Positions 1 through 9,771 of a DNA stretch of 64,000 nt are shown here, one piece after another. This DNA comes from Rhodospirillaceae bacterium (lineage in GTDB: Bacteria; Pseudomonadota; Alphaproteobacteria; SHVP01): positions 62,001-126,000 of the forward strand of contig PBKD01000006.1 in the NCBI GenBank assembly GCA_002722055.1, read 5' to 3'. The position numbers were made by a program, and so were the translations under genes. The notes under the pieces are model-generated. The model saw nothing but the letters and a program-made list of their open reading frames with translations. It was not told where the DNA came from and did not search any database. Positions within the stretch are counted from its first letter, which is position 1, and each line of letters begins with the position of its first letter.

Positions 1-1215
1 ATTTGTAATTGATTCTTTCAATTTTGGTATTTCTTCACTGGTTATTTTTGACAATTTTATGTTGGGCAAATTAAGTATTTTCTTTGCTATATTTATACCT
101 TCTTCAGGTTCGATAGAGCAGACTGTATAAACAACAGTTCCTCCAACCTTTAGAATTTTAAAACTATGTTCTAACAACTCCATTTGTATTTCACTAAGTT
201 TCATAATATCACTTTTTTTTCTATGCCAAATTATATCCGGGTTACGTCTGAAAGTTCCAGTTCCACTACAGGGTGCATCTAAAAGTATAGCCGAAATATC
301 AAGGTTAGTAGGTTCCCAATTTAGAAAGTTAGTATTAATAATGTTATGTTTTAAATTCATTCTATTAAAATTTTTAACCATAGTCTCTATTCTTTTTTTA
401 TCATGATCAATTGAAAAAACATTTAAACCAGATCTTAAAAGTTGAATACTTTTTCCACCAGGCGCAGCGCAGGCATCAATTACTAACTTTTTCTTACGGT
501 TGTTATTTATTCTATTCAACAAAAGATTTGCAGGTATTGTTGCCGCTGCATCCTGAACCCACCAATTTCCTTCCTTATACATAGGCAGTGAGGAGATTTT
601 ATTATGTTTTCTTAACCTTATTGATCCATTAGGGAGAAGTTTAGCATTAAATTTTTTAAAAATTTTAGTTTGTGAAAAATCTATTGATATATCTAGGTAT
701 GGCTCGCTTAATATACTTTTAATAATTAATTCAGTTGTTTCATTACCATAATTTCTTTTCCATTTATTTAAAATCCATGCAGGAAGCATATGATCTGTAG
801 AATTAATTATGTGTATATAATCTTTTTGATTATTAATAACTTTTCTCAAAATTGCATTAACAAGTGGCTTAAAAGTCTTTAGTTTAGGTCTAATAATTCC
901 AACAGTCTGATTTACTGAAGCATAATTTGGAGTACGCAAATAAATAATCTGTGCAACCCCTATTTGTAAAACTATCTTTATCTCCGGATTTCTTATTGGT
1001 TTTTCTAAATACAAATTTATTATTTTTTCTATATAACCTAACCTTCGTATTAATGTAACTACCAGCTGATATATATATTTCTTATCATTATCATTAAATT
1101 CATCAAACTCATTTTGATACTTAATTAATGCGTCAGAAAAGAAAACATTTTTATGTAAAATTTTATAGAGTATTTTTAAACAAAAAGCTCTGGTATTATT
1201 TTTTTTTATCCCCAA
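1..1215 (-). CDS. rsmB: 16S rRNA m5C967 methyltransferase RsmB, C-terminus cut by window edge
   Basis: The protein is an SAM-dependent rRNA cytosine-5 methyltransferase of the Sun/Fmu (NOL1/NOP2) family. The N-terminal NusB-like RNA-binding part is visible (NTRAFCLKIL near the start). The SAM-binding motif DACAAPGGK lies at about 460-482, and a C-terminal SIEPEEG block is near 100. The frame stays open to base 1, so the last few dozen residues lie outside the window. The only usable start I find is TTG at 1215: an in-frame stop lies at 1231-1233 and there is no ATG or GTG between. A purine-rich AAGAAAG precedes the TTG. The gene is divergent from the DUF1674 gene, 86 bases away. The family call is secure; the start is less so. 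Confidence 0.9.
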   Translation of the reverse strand, partial: MGIKKNNTRAFCLKILYKILHKNVFFSDALIKYQNEFDEFNDNDKKYIYQLVVTLIRRLGYIEKIINLYLEKPIRNPEIKIVLQIGVAQIIYLRTPNYASVNQTVGIIRPKLKTFKPLVNAILRKVINNQKDYIHIINSTDHMLPAWILNKWKRNYGNETTELIIKSILSEPYLDISIDFSQTKIFKKFNAKLLPNGSIRLRKHNKISSLPMYKEGNWWVQDAAATIPANLLLNRINNNRKKKLVIDACAAPGGKSIQLLRSGLNVFSIDHDKKRIETMVKNFNRMNLKHNIINTNFLNWEPTNLDISAILLDAPCSGTGTFRRNPDIIWHRKKSDIMKLSEIQMELLEHSFKILKVGGTVVYTVCSIEPEEGINIAKKILNLPNIKLSKITSEEIPKLKESITN

Positions 1216-1301
1216 ATGAAATTCTTTCTTTTATTGAAAAATTGAGTATTATACATATATGTAATATAGCTAAATATTATATCATTTTGATGGATTATAT
1301 A

Positions 1302-1466
1302 ATGACTGAAAAAAAAATACAAAATATAGAAAATAATAAAACTCCTAAGCTAGAAGAAAAAAATCACAATAGTGAAATCAAAAATAATAATAATGTAAAA
1401 ACAAAAAAACTTGATCCAACTAGGTATGGTGATTGGGAGGTAAATGGTATTGCAGTAGATTTTTAA
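1302..1466 (+). CDS. DUF1674 protein (SDHAF4-like succinate dehydrogenase assembly factor)
   Basis: This is a 54-residue protein ending in the family signature RYGDWEVNGIAVDF. DUF1674 includes eukaryotic SDHAF4, which helps flavinylated SdhA assemble; bacterial members are assumed to act similarly but are little studied. The N-terminal half is a Lys/Asn/Glu-rich, probably disordered tail. I chose the ATG at 1302 because the longer open frame back to 1128 overlaps rsmB and encodes an aromatic, non-family sequence. The stop is 2 bases from the convergent end of acsA. Adjacency to rsmB is common in Alphaproteobacteria. The family call is firm; the role is inferred by homology. Confidence 0.85.
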   Translation: MTEKKIQNIENNKTPKLEEKNHNSEIKNNNNVKTKKLDPTRYGDWEVNGIAVDF

Positions 1467-1468
1467 TT

Positions 1469-3409
1469 CTATAAATATTTTTTTCTTTCATTTATCAGTT
1501 CTTCTACTACACTAGGATCTGCAAGAGTTGAAGTATCTCCTAACTCTTTATATTGTTCTTCAGCAATTTTTCGTAATATTCTTCTCATAATTTTGCCTGA
1601 TCTAGTTTTTGGAAGACTGGGAGACCAATGTATAACGTCAGGACTAGCAATAGGTCCAATTTCTTTTTTCACCCAATTAATAAGCTCTTTTCTTAATTTA
1701 TCAGATGAATTAATGCTAACTTGCAATGTAACATATGCATATATCCCTTGGCCCTTTATCTGATGTGGGTATCCAACTACTGCAGATTCTGCAACATTTG
1801 GGTGGGAGACAAGAGCGCTTTCAATTTCAGCGGTTCCTAACCTATGTCCAGATACATTAATTACATCGTCAACCCTTCCAGTTATCCAATAGTAGCCATC
1901 TTTATCTCTTTTACATCCATCTCCTGTAAAATACATTCCAGGAAATTGATCAAAATATGTTTCTTTAAATCTTTTATGGTTTCCGTAGACCGTTCTCATT
2001 TGACCTGGCCAAGAGTTTTTAAAGCATAAGTTGCCTGAGCATGGCCCCTCTAAAACAACGCCTTTATCATCTAGAATTAAAGGTTCTACTCCAAAAAATG
2101 GAAGAGAAGCTGATCCTGGTTTAAGGTCCATTGCACCAGGTAAGGCAGATATTAGAATACCCCCAGTTTCGGTTTGCCACCATGTATCAACAATGGGACA
2201 TTTTGATCTACCAACTTCTTTATAATACCATTCCCACGCCTCAGGATTAATTGGTTCACCGACTGATCCAAGTAATCTTAATGTATTTCTTTTAGTATTT
2301 ATAAGTGGCTTTTCGCCCTCTCTCATTAAGGCTCTAATTGCTGTTGGAGCAGTATAGAAAATGGTAATTTTATGTTTATCGCATATCTCCCAAAAACGTG
2401 AAGGGCTTGGGTAGTTAGGAACACCCTCAAACATGACTGTTGTAGCTCCATTCAAAAGCGGCCCATAAATAATATAACTGTGACCAGTCACCCAACCAAC
2501 GTCAGCTGTACACCAAAAAATATCATCTTTGTGATAATCAAAAATATAATGATGCGTTAATGATGCATAAACTAGATACCCAGCTGTTGTATGCATAACA
2601 CCTTTAGGTTTTCCGGTAGACCCAGATGTATATAGAATAAATAAAGGATCTTCTGAATCCATTATTTCAGGATTGCACTCTTCTGTAACTTTTTGCTTTT
2701 CATCAGAATATATTAAGTCTCTATTTTTGATGTAATCAATACTTGTATTAGTCCGATTAATAATTAATACATTTCTAATTTCTGGACATTTTTGTAACGC
2801 TATATCAACATTTTCTTTAAGAGGTATTTTCTTACCACCTCTTACTCCTTCATCTGCAGTAATTACAAAAGTGGAATTGCAATCTTTAATTCTATCGGAT
2901 AATGCTTCTGGAGAAAAACCACCAAAAACAACTGAATGAATTGCTCCAATCCTTGAACAGGCTAACATTGCAAATGCAGCTTCAGGTATCATAGGTAAAT
3001 ATATTGTTACACGATCACCCTTTTTAACATTATTTAGCTTTAGAATATTAGCAAAAATACAGACTTCTCTATATAACTCATTATAAGAAATTTTTTTTGA
3101 ATTTTTTGGGTCATCGCCTTCCCAAATAATTGCAATTTTATTCCCATTCTTTTGTAAATGTCTGTCTATACAATTTGATGAAGCGTTAAGTTTACCGTTT
3201 ATAAACCAATTTATATCTATATTATTTTTAAAATCGACTTCATTGAGTTTTGACCACGGACTAATCCAGTGAATACGTTCAGATTGTTTTTTCCAAAATT
3301 TTTCAGGGTAATTTAGAGATTCATTGTAAAGACTAATATAATTTTCTTTATTACACCAAGATGATTTCTTCCAATTTTCTGTAACAGGGTATATTTTATC
3401 TTTAACCAT
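1469..3409 (-). CDS. acsA: acetyl-CoA synthetase (AMP-forming)
   Basis: The enzyme converts acetate, ATP and CoA to acetyl-CoA, AMP and PPi in the cytosol. At 646 residues it is full length for Acs. The ATP-binding P-loop [15 protein letters not shown] is at residues 260-274. The WWQTETGG motif is present, as is [15 protein letters not shown]. The acetylation-regulated lysine lies in PKTRSGK (K606), so control by Pat/CobB-type acetylation is possible. It is the last gene of a minus-strand run that begins at tsaD, 42 bases after the Rieske gene. Its own Shine-Dalgarno is weak. Assignment is secure. Confidence 0.97.
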   Translation of the reverse strand: MVKDKIYPVTENWKKSSWCNKENYISLYNESLNYPEKFWKKQSERIHWISPWSKLNEVDFKNNIDINWFINGKLNASSNCIDRHLQKNGNKIAIIWEGDDPKNSKKISYNELYREVCIFANILKLNNVKKGDRVTIYLPMIPEAAFAMLACSRIGAIHSVVFGGFSPEALSDRIKDCNSTFVITADEGVRGGKKIPLKENVDIALQKCPEIRNVLIINRTNTSIDYIKNRDLIYSDEKQKVTEECNPEIMDSEDPLFILYTSGSTGKPKGVMHTTAGYLVYASLTHHYIFDYHKDDIFWCTADVGWVTGHSYIIYGPLLNGATTVMFEGVPNYPSPSRFWEICDKHKITIFYTAPTAIRALMREGEKPLINTKRNTLRLLGSVGEPINPEAWEWYYKEVGRSKCPIVDTWWQTETGGILISALPGAMDLKPGSASLPFFGVEPLILDDKGVVLEGPCSGNLCFKNSWPGQMRTVYGNHKRFKETYFDQFPGMYFTGDGCKRDKDGYYWITGRVDDVINVSGHRLGTAEIESALVSHPNVAESAVVGYPHQIKGQGIYAYVTLQVSINSSDKLRKELINWVKKEIGPIASPDVIHWSPSLPKTRSGKIMRRILRKIAEEQYKELGDTSTLADPSVVEELINERKKYL

Positions 3410-3451
3410 TAGTATAAATTCTTAAATATAATAAATTATAATATTGTTAAT

Positions 3452-3844
3452 CTACAGAAAAAAAATTATCTTGTCATTTTTAATCTTGAAGTCAACTTTT
3501 TCTAGTGATTTTCCTGAGCAAGGGCCTTTAAAACAGAAACCATCATCAATTTTAAACAAAGCACCATGAGTCGAGCACTGTATAGCAGTTTTGTCGTAGT
3601 TAAAGAAGTTTCCTGGTTTCAAATCTAAAGAGATTTTCTGATGAGGGCACATATTTTTGTATGCAAATAAATCGTTATGGTCTTTTTTATTTAATTTCAG
3701 TGGTAATTTTAAAAGAAATATTTCAGAACTCTTTGAATTGCTATTATGCTTAAAGACTTGACAATTTCCTGGAATGATATTTTTTGGTGAAAAATCTGTT
3801 TCTCCGTTTTCTGATATATAAATAATATTTTTATTTTCTAACAT
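3452..3844 (-). CDS. small Rieske-type [2Fe-2S] protein
   Basis: The protein has 130 residues with the two Rieske half-motifs: CPH near residue 66 and CSTHG near residue 90. These supply the two Cys and two His ligands of a [2Fe-2S] cluster. No oxygenase catalytic domain, signal peptide or membrane segment is seen, so it is probably a soluble electron carrier or a NirD-like ferredoxin. The second loop is rich in Gly/Pro (GPCSGKSLEKV) as in the family. It sits between the EVE gene (7-base gap) and acsA. The electron-transfer partner is not identifiable here. Confidence 0.8.
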   Translation of the reverse strand: MLENKNIIYISENGETDFSPKNIIPGNCQVFKHNSNSKSSEIFLLKLPLKLNKKDHNDLFAYKNMCPHQKISLDLKPGNFFNYDKTAIQCSTHGALFKIDDGFCFKGPCSGKSLEKVDFKIKNDKIIFFL

Positions 3845-3851
3845 ATTATTC

Positions 3852-4262
3852 TTATTTTGCTATTTTGCAAATTATTTCCCATTCGCTTTTCTTAACAGGT
3901 TGAACAGAAAGCCTTGAATTATTAACAAGAACCATCTTATCTAGCTCATTAATTGATTTAATTTTACTTAGAGTTACAGGAGTAGCAAAAGATTTAAAAC
4001 TTTTTACATCAACCATAACAAATTTTCCACTTTTATCGCTTGGATCTGGATATGCTTCTTTAACTATTTTAACTATGCCCATAATACATTTATCTTTTCC
4101 AGAATGATAAAAAAATGCTAGATCATTTTTCTTCATAGATTGCAAATTTTTTCTCGCAGCATAATTTCTTACACCATCCCAAGGTTCAATATTCTTCTTT
4201 AATTGGTCAGACCAAGACCAATCGTTATCAGGTTCAGTTTTTATAAGCCAAAATTGTTTCAT
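3852..4262 (-). CDS. EVE domain protein (PUA-like fold)
   Basis: This 136-residue protein is a single EVE domain. It starts with FWLIKTEPD and continues with WDGVRNYAARKNL and FFYHSGKD, all typical of the family. EVE domains are related to PUA and YTH folds and are proposed to bind modified bases in RNA or DNA; no substrate is established for these stand-alone alphaproteobacterial members. It lies 8 bases after gpsA and 7 bases before the Rieske gene, so co-transcription is likely. The gpsA-EVE pair is a frequent alphaproteobacterial arrangement. Confidence 0.9.
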   Translation of the reverse strand: MKQFWLIKTEPDNDWSWSDQLKKNIEPWDGVRNYAARKNLQSMKKNDLAFFYHSGKDKCIMGIVKIVKEAYPDPSDKSGKFVMVDVKSFKSFATPVTLSKIKSINELDKMVLVNNSRLSVQPVKKSEWEIICKIAK

Positions 4263-4270
4263 AATTTAGT

Positions 4271-5269
4271 CTATTCGCTTTCAAACTTTAGAGGTCTTAA
4301 GAAAAATTCCTTTAATGTATCATTAAGATTTTTTTCACCTTTTAAAATTGAGTTTACTGCTTTAATTATAGGAATATCAACTTTCAATTTATTGCCAAGA
4401 GAAACTGCAGCTCCAGTTGTAAATAAACCCTCAGCAATTGAATTCTTTTCCGATAAAAATTCATTTGGTTTAATTCCTTGACCTATAGCACTTCCAAGTG
4501 AAAAATTTCTTGATTTGACGGAATTAGCAGTCAGAATTAAATCTCCAAGGCCAGATAACCCCATCAAAGTTTCTGTCCTAGCTCCAAGGGGGATACCTAA
4601 TCTGGTTATTTCGGCTAAGCCCCTAGATATGATTGCCGCACGAGCGTTTTCTCCTAAGTTAGCGCCATGAATAATTCCTGCAGCTATTGCTATTACATTT
4701 TTTATAGATCCTCCCAACTCTACACCAATTATGTCGTCAGAAAAATAAAACCTTAAACTATCTGATGGGATTTTTTTTGCTAATTCATTATGTAACAAGT
4801 TAGCTTCACAAGCTAAAGTTATTGCAGATGGTAAATCTTGCGCTAATTCGGATGCAAAAGTAGGGCCGGATAATATTGCAAAAGGAGAATTTGGTATTTC
4901 TTCTTTAAAAATACTTGATGGAAATGACAAAGTTTTTCTCTCTATCCCTTTTGAACAGTTAATAATAATAGTTTTTTTTGAAATAATGTTTTTAAACAAA
5001 TTTAATGTGCTTCTAATATATTGTGTAGGAACTGCAAAAATTAAAACATCACAATCTCTTAATTTTTCTTTTGAGTTAGTCGATCTTAGGTTTTTATTCA
5101 GTTTTATACTTGGTAGGTATATTTTATTTAGATTAGACTCATTTATTGAATTGACTACTTTTTTATTTCTCGACCATAAGAGAACATTTTTATTTTTGAT
5201 ACTCAAATTTGATCCTAAAGCAGTTCCCCATGCCCCACCACCAATAATTCCAATCTTAATATTACTCAT
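4271..5269 (-). CDS. gpsA: NAD(P)H-dependent glycerol-3-phosphate dehydrogenase
   Basis: The enzyme reduces dihydroxyacetone phosphate to sn-glycerol 3-phosphate for phospholipid synthesis. It has 332 residues, the normal length. The Rossmann motif GIIGGGAWGTALG is at the N-terminus. The SGPTFASEL and GSIKNVIAIAAG blocks carry the family substrate and catalytic-lysine positions. C-terminal GLSGLGDL is also present. Its start overlaps the end of the oxygenase-like gene upstream by 8 bases, indicating coupling. Assignment is secure. Confidence 0.96.
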   Translation of the reverse strand: MSNIKIGIIGGGAWGTALGSNLSIKNKNVLLWSRNKKVVNSINESNLNKIYLPSIKLNKNLRSTNSKEKLRDCDVLIFAVPTQYIRSTLNLFKNIISKKTIIINCSKGIERKTLSFPSSIFKEEIPNSPFAILSGPTFASELAQDLPSAITLACEANLLHNELAKKIPSDSLRFYFSDDIIGVELGGSIKNVIAIAAGIIHGANLGENARAAIISRGLAEITRLGIPLGARTETLMGLSGLGDLILTANSVKSRNFSLGSAIGQGIKPNEFLSEKNSIAEGLFTTGAAVSLGNKLKVDIPIIKAVNSILKGEKNLNDTLKEFFLRPLKFESE

Positions 5270-5930
5270 TATTATTATCAGGGATACTTAAATTAAATGA
5301 AATTGATATACGTTCACTGTTACCATTGTATGGCCTTACACCATGGTATAGCCAAGATGGGAATAATAGTATAATTCCATTTCTAGGTGGTAATAGCTCG
5401 GTTGCTCCAACAGAATTTCCACCTGGGCTATTAAAGCAGTATAAAGGTGAATACATACTGGGACCAGAACCTCTGGGATCCATAATTATAAATTCTCCAT
5501 TAAATTTTTTATTTTGATAGCAGCCTCCATCATCAACGTAATAGACTCCTGACCAAAATGCACCAGGATGAATATGAAATTCGTTTGAGTCTCCTTTTCT
5601 ATTTATATTTGACCATGCATTAATTGACCAAGAAAAATTTGAGGGTTTCCCATTTCTCAATGCTGTGCTCTTACTTGCTAATATTTTTGCTACCTTAATT
5701 ATTTCTTCAAAATCTTTTCCTCCCCATTTTTGCATTTCTCTATCTGAGTGCCAACCACCAATATTGCTACTATAGCCTTTTGATTTACCAATTTTTTTTT
5801 CTCTGCCAAGAATTATTTTTTTAAGCTTTTTATTTATAGACTCAAAATTAGGTAGTAAAGTCATGATAATAGGTGTTGGAAATGCATTTTTAATTTCCAC
5901 CCTATTTTTTTCAAAAAATTCTTTTTCCAT
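5262..5930 (-). CDS. TIGR02466-type putative 2OG-Fe(II) oxygenase
   Basis: This 222-residue protein resembles the TIGR02466 family of putative 2-oxoglutarate/Fe(II) oxygenases. The likely iron site is HIHPG with a distal His in PSWLYHGVRPY, and the 2OG-binding arginine may be in SERISISFN. It is preceded by a good GGGGAAAT ribosome site. It lies between tsaD and gpsA, where other Alphaproteobacteria often carry a different small gene (from memory). No substrate is known. Related proteins are frequent in marine bacteria and their phages. The fold call is good; the function is open. Confidence 0.75.
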   Translation of the reverse strand: MEKEFFEKNRVEIKNAFPTPIIMTLLPNFESINKKLKKIILGREKKIGKSKGYSSNIGGWHSDREMQKWGGKDFEEIIKVAKILASKSTALRNGKPSNFSWSINAWSNINRKGDSNEFHIHPGAFWSGVYYVDDGGCYQNKKFNGEFIIMDPRGSGPSMYSPLYCFNSPGGNSVGATELLPPRNGIILLFPSWLYHGVRPYNGNSERISISFNLSIPDNNNE

Positions 5931-5941
5931 TCATTTCCCCG

Positions 5942-6964
5942 CTATTGATTTAGCCCACTTAATTGCCATCTTGGATTTACTTCTATTTCATATTCACATA
6001 TATAAGGATTTTCAAAAAGTCTTTCTATAGCTGCCCACGCAATCATCGCTCCATTATCCGTACATAGATTTTTTGGAGGTGAGTATAGATTGACATTATT
6101 TAATCTTGATAGATCTAATAATCTTTTTTTTATATATTCGTTGGATGCTACCCCACCTGATATAACAATATTTGGCTTAAATGAATAAGTCTTGAAAAAA
6201 TAATCTGATGCTTTTTCAATTTTTTTATAAAATATATCGCCAACTGCTTTTTGGAATGAAGCAGCTATATTATTTTTTAATTGTTGATTCATATTTAGTG
6301 AAATTTTATTTGATACAGCAGTTTTGAGTCCAGAAAAAGAAAAGTCTAAATTCTTATGGTTAATCATTGGTCTTGGTAAATCAATAGAATTTTCATTACC
6401 CTCTTTTGCCGCTTCCTCAATAGCAGGCCCCCCTGGAAATCCCAAGTTTAATAATTTAGATACCTTATCAAAGCATTCTCCGCATGCATCGTCTACTGTT
6501 CCACCAAGAAGTTTATATTTTCTTATACCTTTAACTTCTAGTATCTGGGTATGGCCCCCTGACACTAGAAGTAAAAGATATGGAAAATCTATTTTATTAG
6601 TTAATCTTGGAGTTAAAGCGTGAGCTTCCAGGTGGTTAATGCCAACTAGAGGTTTATTTGCTGATATAGCCATTGCTTTGGATGTCAAAAGCCCAACAAT
6701 AAGTCCGCCGATAAGTCCTGGCCCTGCTGTAGCGGCAATTGCATCGACATCTTCTATAGATAAATTAGCTTGTTTTAAGGATATTTTGATAACCTCGTCT
6801 ATTTTTTGTACGTGAGACCTAGATGCAATTTCTGGGACTACTCCTCCAAATGGCTTGTGGATATCAATTTGGGAATAAATAATATTAGATAGAATTTTTT
6901 TATTACTAGAAACAACTGATGCTGAGGTTTCATCACATGAAGTTTCAATTCCTAGTACAATCAT
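5942..6964 (-). CDS. tsaD: tRNA N6-adenosine threonylcarbamoyltransferase TsaD
   Basis: TsaD transfers threonylcarbamoyl from its AMP ester to A37 of ANN-decoding tRNAs, working with TsaB/TsaE. It has 340 residues, normal length. It begins with the ASKHA phosphate loop LGIETSCDETS. The metal-binding H111 and H115 are in HLEAH, and a C-terminal TDNGAMIAWA block completes the active site. It opens the minus-strand run and is divergent from hemC with a 66-base gap, a conserved alphaproteobacterial layout. Assignment is secure. Confidence 0.97.
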   Translation of the reverse strand: MIVLGIETSCDETSASVVSSNKKILSNIIYSQIDIHKPFGGVVPEIASRSHVQKIDEVIKISLKQANLSIEDVDAIAATAGPGLIGGLIVGLLTSKAMAISANKPLVGINHLEAHALTPRLTNKIDFPYLLLLVSGGHTQILEVKGIRKYKLLGGTVDDACGECFDKVSKLLNLGFPGGPAIEEAAKEGNENSIDLPRPMINHKNLDFSFSGLKTAVSNKISLNMNQQLKNNIAASFQKAVGDIFYKKIEKASDYFFKTYSFKPNIVISGGVASNEYIKKRLLDLSRLNNVNLYSPPKNLCTDNGAMIAWAAIERLFENPYICEYEIEVNPRWQLSGLNQ

Positions 6965-7030
6965 TATTGAAGATCCAGTATTTTCAAGTTAAAGATAGAG
7001 ATTATAACATAATATTTAGAATTTAATTTA

Positions 7031-7966
7031 ATGAAATTAGATAATATAAATAAATTAATAATTGGGACAAGAAGTTCAGCTCTTGCATTGGCTCAAACCG
7101 AGCTTGTTATTAAAAAGCTAGAGCACACATTTCCTTCAATAAATGAAATTATAGAAGTAAAAAAAATTGAGGTTTCTGGTGATAAGTATAAAAATAAACC
7201 TTTAAGAGATATTGGTGGTAAAGGCCTGTTTACTAAAGAAATAGATCAAGCTTTAATTGAAAATAGAATAGATATTGCAATACATTCTATGAAAGATGTT
7301 GATTCAAGGTTACCTAAAGGTTTAATTATTGGAGGAGTTATTGAAAGAGAAGATCCAAGAGAGTTTTTATTAAATAATTCATCAAAAGACTTAAAAAGTC
7401 TAAGAAAAGGATCATTGATTGGCACCTCTTCCTTGCGGAGAAAAGCTCAGTTACTTCGAACTAAACCAGACCTTAAATTTGCCGAGTTAAGAGGGAATAT
7501 ACTTAGTAGGATAGACAGACTTAATGCTAAAGAATTTGATGCTACAGTATTAGCGTATGCAGGTTTAAAAAGACTAGGAATAAAGCCTGAGGGTTTTCTT
7601 GTTGATTTAGACACGATGTTACCATGCTTGGGTCAGGGTATTATCGGAATAAATATATCTGAGAAAAATAATAAAATTCGAAACTTAATTTCACATATAA
7701 ACGATAAAAAAACTTTTAAAGAATTAACCTCAGAGAGATCTTTATTATCATCACTTGGCGCAACTTGTAATACACCAATTTGTGGATTAGCAGAAATTAA
7801 AAACGACTCGATGATTTTACGTTCAGAGGTTTATTCTCTTGATGGTAAAGAATGTTTTTCAATTAAAACTAAGGGAAGTGCATCGGATGCAGGCTTAATC
7901 GGATCTGAAGCTGGAAAAAAATTAATTGATATAACTCCTTCTAGAATAATTGAATCATGGAATTAA
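7031..7966 (+). CDS. hemC: porphobilinogen deaminase (hydroxymethylbilane synthase)
   Basis: HemC polymerises four porphobilinogen units to hydroxymethylbilane in haem synthesis. It has 311 residues. The catalytic Asp region is HSMKDVDSR (residues 85-93), and GTSSLRRKAQL and ELRGNI supply substrate-binding Arg residues. The dipyrromethane cofactor cysteine is C246 in GATCNTP. It is first in a four-gene operon and overlaps hemD by 10 bases. Assignment is secure. Confidence 0.96.
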   Translation: MKLDNINKLIIGTRSSALALAQTELVIKKLEHTFPSINEIIEVKKIEVSGDKYKNKPLRDIGGKGLFTKEIDQALIENRIDIAIHSMKDVDSRLPKGLIIGGVIEREDPREFLLNNSSKDLKSLRKGSLIGTSSLRRKAQLLRTKPDLKFAELRGNILSRIDRLNAKEFDATVLAYAGLKRLGIKPEGFLVDLDTMLPCLGQGIIGINISEKNNKIRNLISHINDKKTFKELTSERSLLSSLGATCNTPICGLAEIKNDSMILRSEVYSLDGKECFSIKTKGSASDAGLIGSEAGKKLIDITPSRIIESWN

Positions 7967-8676
7967 ACCTTTTAATTATAAGGCCAAGGCAAGATGCAGA
8001 CCTTTTGTCAAATGATTTAAATAAAATAGGAATCAAAACTACTATTTTTCCAATCTTTAAATTTATTAATTTAAATCCTGTATTACCAGATATTAAGGAA
8101 TTTAAATATATTTTAACTTCTAGTAGGAATGGGATTAGAACATTTGCGAAAAATTTTACTGAAAGAGAATTAACTTTATACGTTGTTGGTGAAGGTTCTG
8201 CCCAAGAAGCCAAAAATCAAGGTTTTAAGAATATAATTGTTGGTAATAATAGTATGAGTGAATTATGTAAAAATATTAATTCAACTTTAAATAAAAATAG
8301 TGGTAAACTTCTTTATGTTTCAGGAGTATATCAGAATTATGATGTTACTAGATACTTAAGGTTTAATGGTTACAGGATAGAAAATTTAGTTTTATATGAC
8401 CTTAATCCTATTAGTTATTTGTCAGAAGGGGTTTTAAAAAAATTAGAAGATGGTATTATAAATGGAGTATTATTTTTTTCTCCCCGTTCAGCTATTATAT
8501 TTTCTGATTTACTAAAAAAAGCAAGGAAAGATAATATTGCTGAACAACTAAGGGCATTTTGTTTAAGCAAAAAAATAGCAGAGAAAGTTAATAAATTAAA
8601 TTGGAAAATGACCTATGTTTCAGCAACATCAAATAAGGCCTCATTAATTGATTTACTGTCATACCTCTGCAAATAA
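7957..8676 (+). CDS. hemD: uroporphyrinogen-III synthase
   Basis: HemD cyclises hydroxymethylbilane to uroporphyrinogen III. The 239-residue protein is divergent, as this family always is. It shows the expected features: an N-terminal RPRQDA, a TSRNGIRTF block, VVGEGSA, and a C-terminal SPRSA followed by a variable tail. Position supports the call strongly: the start overlaps hemC by 10 bases and the mitofilin-like gene follows. No other candidate is present nearby. Confidence 0.85.
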   Translation: MELNLLIIRPRQDADLLSNDLNKIGIKTTIFPIFKFINLNPVLPDIKEFKYILTSSRNGIRTFAKNFTERELTLYVVGEGSAQEAKNQGFKNIIVGNNSMSELCKNINSTLNKNSGKLLYVSGVYQNYDVTRYLRFNGYRIENLVLYDLNPISYLSEGVLKKLEDGIINGVLFFSPRSAIIFSDLLKKARKDNIAEQLRAFCLSKKIAEKVNKLNWKMTYVSATSNKASLIDLLSYLCK

Positions 8677-8682
8677 TTGGCT

Positions 8683-9771
8683 ATGATTTTTCAATCTAGA
8701 AATACTAAGGGAAAGATAAATCAGTCTGAAAGACTAAGAAACCAAACAATTTACTCCGATAAAATAAAAGTTGAAAATGGCTCTTTATCTATTCGGTTTT
8801 TTTCATATTTTGTTTTTTTATCATTAGGAGTTTTGTTAGGGTTTATTCTTTTTCAATACTTGTCAATAGATGGTAACAGAATTAGCAAGAGTTTTTTTGA
8901 AAAAAAGTTAGAATCTGAAGAACAAAAAAGTAGAAATGAAAAAGATCTGAAAAATAAAGATATTGAAAATTTAAAGAATAATTTATTTAATGATCAAAAA
9001 AAATTTCAAAAGTTATTTGAATCTAGGTTGAGTATTATTGATGAAAAAATAATAAATTTTGACAAAGTTTCAACAAAATTTATTAACGATTATAATTTAT
9101 TAACAAAAAAAAATGAAAAAAAAATTTACAGTGATCTTGCTTCAATTAATTCAAAAATAAGTGATACAAATAAAAAAATTAACAATATTTCTTTGATGTA
9201 TGATAGGTTAAATAATATAGAAATTTATCTAAATAATAGAATAAAATATTTTTCAGTTATTACTAGTATTTATAAACTAAGAGACTCAATAAAAAATAAT
9301 TATGATATCGATAAATCTCTAATAAATTTAAAAATGGATATAGAAAGTTTAAATGATATAAATTATTTAAACTTAATGTCACAGCTTGAAAACCAATTAA
9401 ATACAGGTATAAAAAATAGAGATGAGCTTATATTCTTGTTTAATGATATAGAGAGGTCAATTCTGGAGGAAAACATTTTACCTATAAATATAAGTAAACT
9501 TGAAAGCCCGGTTAAATACTTTTCTTCATTGATTACAATAAAAAAATTAAAAAAATCTGATGCTCCATTAATTGAAAATATTTTTAATAGAGCTAGAATT
9601 CTATTTTATCAAAATAAATTATCTGAAGTAGTTTTAGAATTAGAAAAAATTCCTGTAAAAGATAATAAGAAACTTAATGAATGGTTAGAGCACTGTAAAA
9701 AATTAATCAAAGTAGAAAATCTAATAAATATTATTGCAAATATAAATTTTAAAACTGAAGGAAATAATTAA
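8683..9771 (+). CDS. mitofilin-like (IMMP/Mic60 homologue) inner-membrane protein
   Basis: The protein has 362 residues with one transmembrane segment (about 39-60). A long coiled coil rich in Lys, Asn and Glu follows, then a C-terminal helical part like COG4223/mitofilin. Alphaproteobacterial homologues between hemD and hemY are related to mitochondrial Mic60 and have been linked to intracytoplasmic membrane shape and cell-envelope contact. I prefer ATG at 8683; TTG at 8677 directly after the hemD stop is the alternative. The stop overlaps the hemY start by one base. Sequence identity in the coil is low-complexity, so the call relies partly on position. Confidence 0.75.
   Translation: MIFQSRNTKGKINQSERLRNQTIYSDKIKVENGSLSIRFFSYFVFLSLGVLLGFILFQYLSIDGNRISKSFFEKKLESEEQKSRNEKDLKNKDIENLKNNLFNDQKKFQKLFESRLSIIDEKIINFDKVSTKFINDYNLLTKKNEKKIYSDLASINSKISDTNKKINNISLMYDRLNNIEIYLNNRIKYFSVITSIYKLRDSIKNNYDIDKSLINLKMDIESLNDINYLNLMSQLENQLNTGIKNRDELIFLFNDIERSILEENILPINISKLESPVKYFSSLITIKKLKKSDAPLIENIFNRARILFYQNKLSEVVLELEKIPVKDNKKLNEWLEHCKKLIKVENLINIIANINFKTEGNN

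Noticed and set aside
1128..1301. N-terminal extension of the DUF1674 gene
   Set aside because: It overlaps rsmB and encodes an aromatic sequence unlike the family; ATG 1302 gives the normal small protein.
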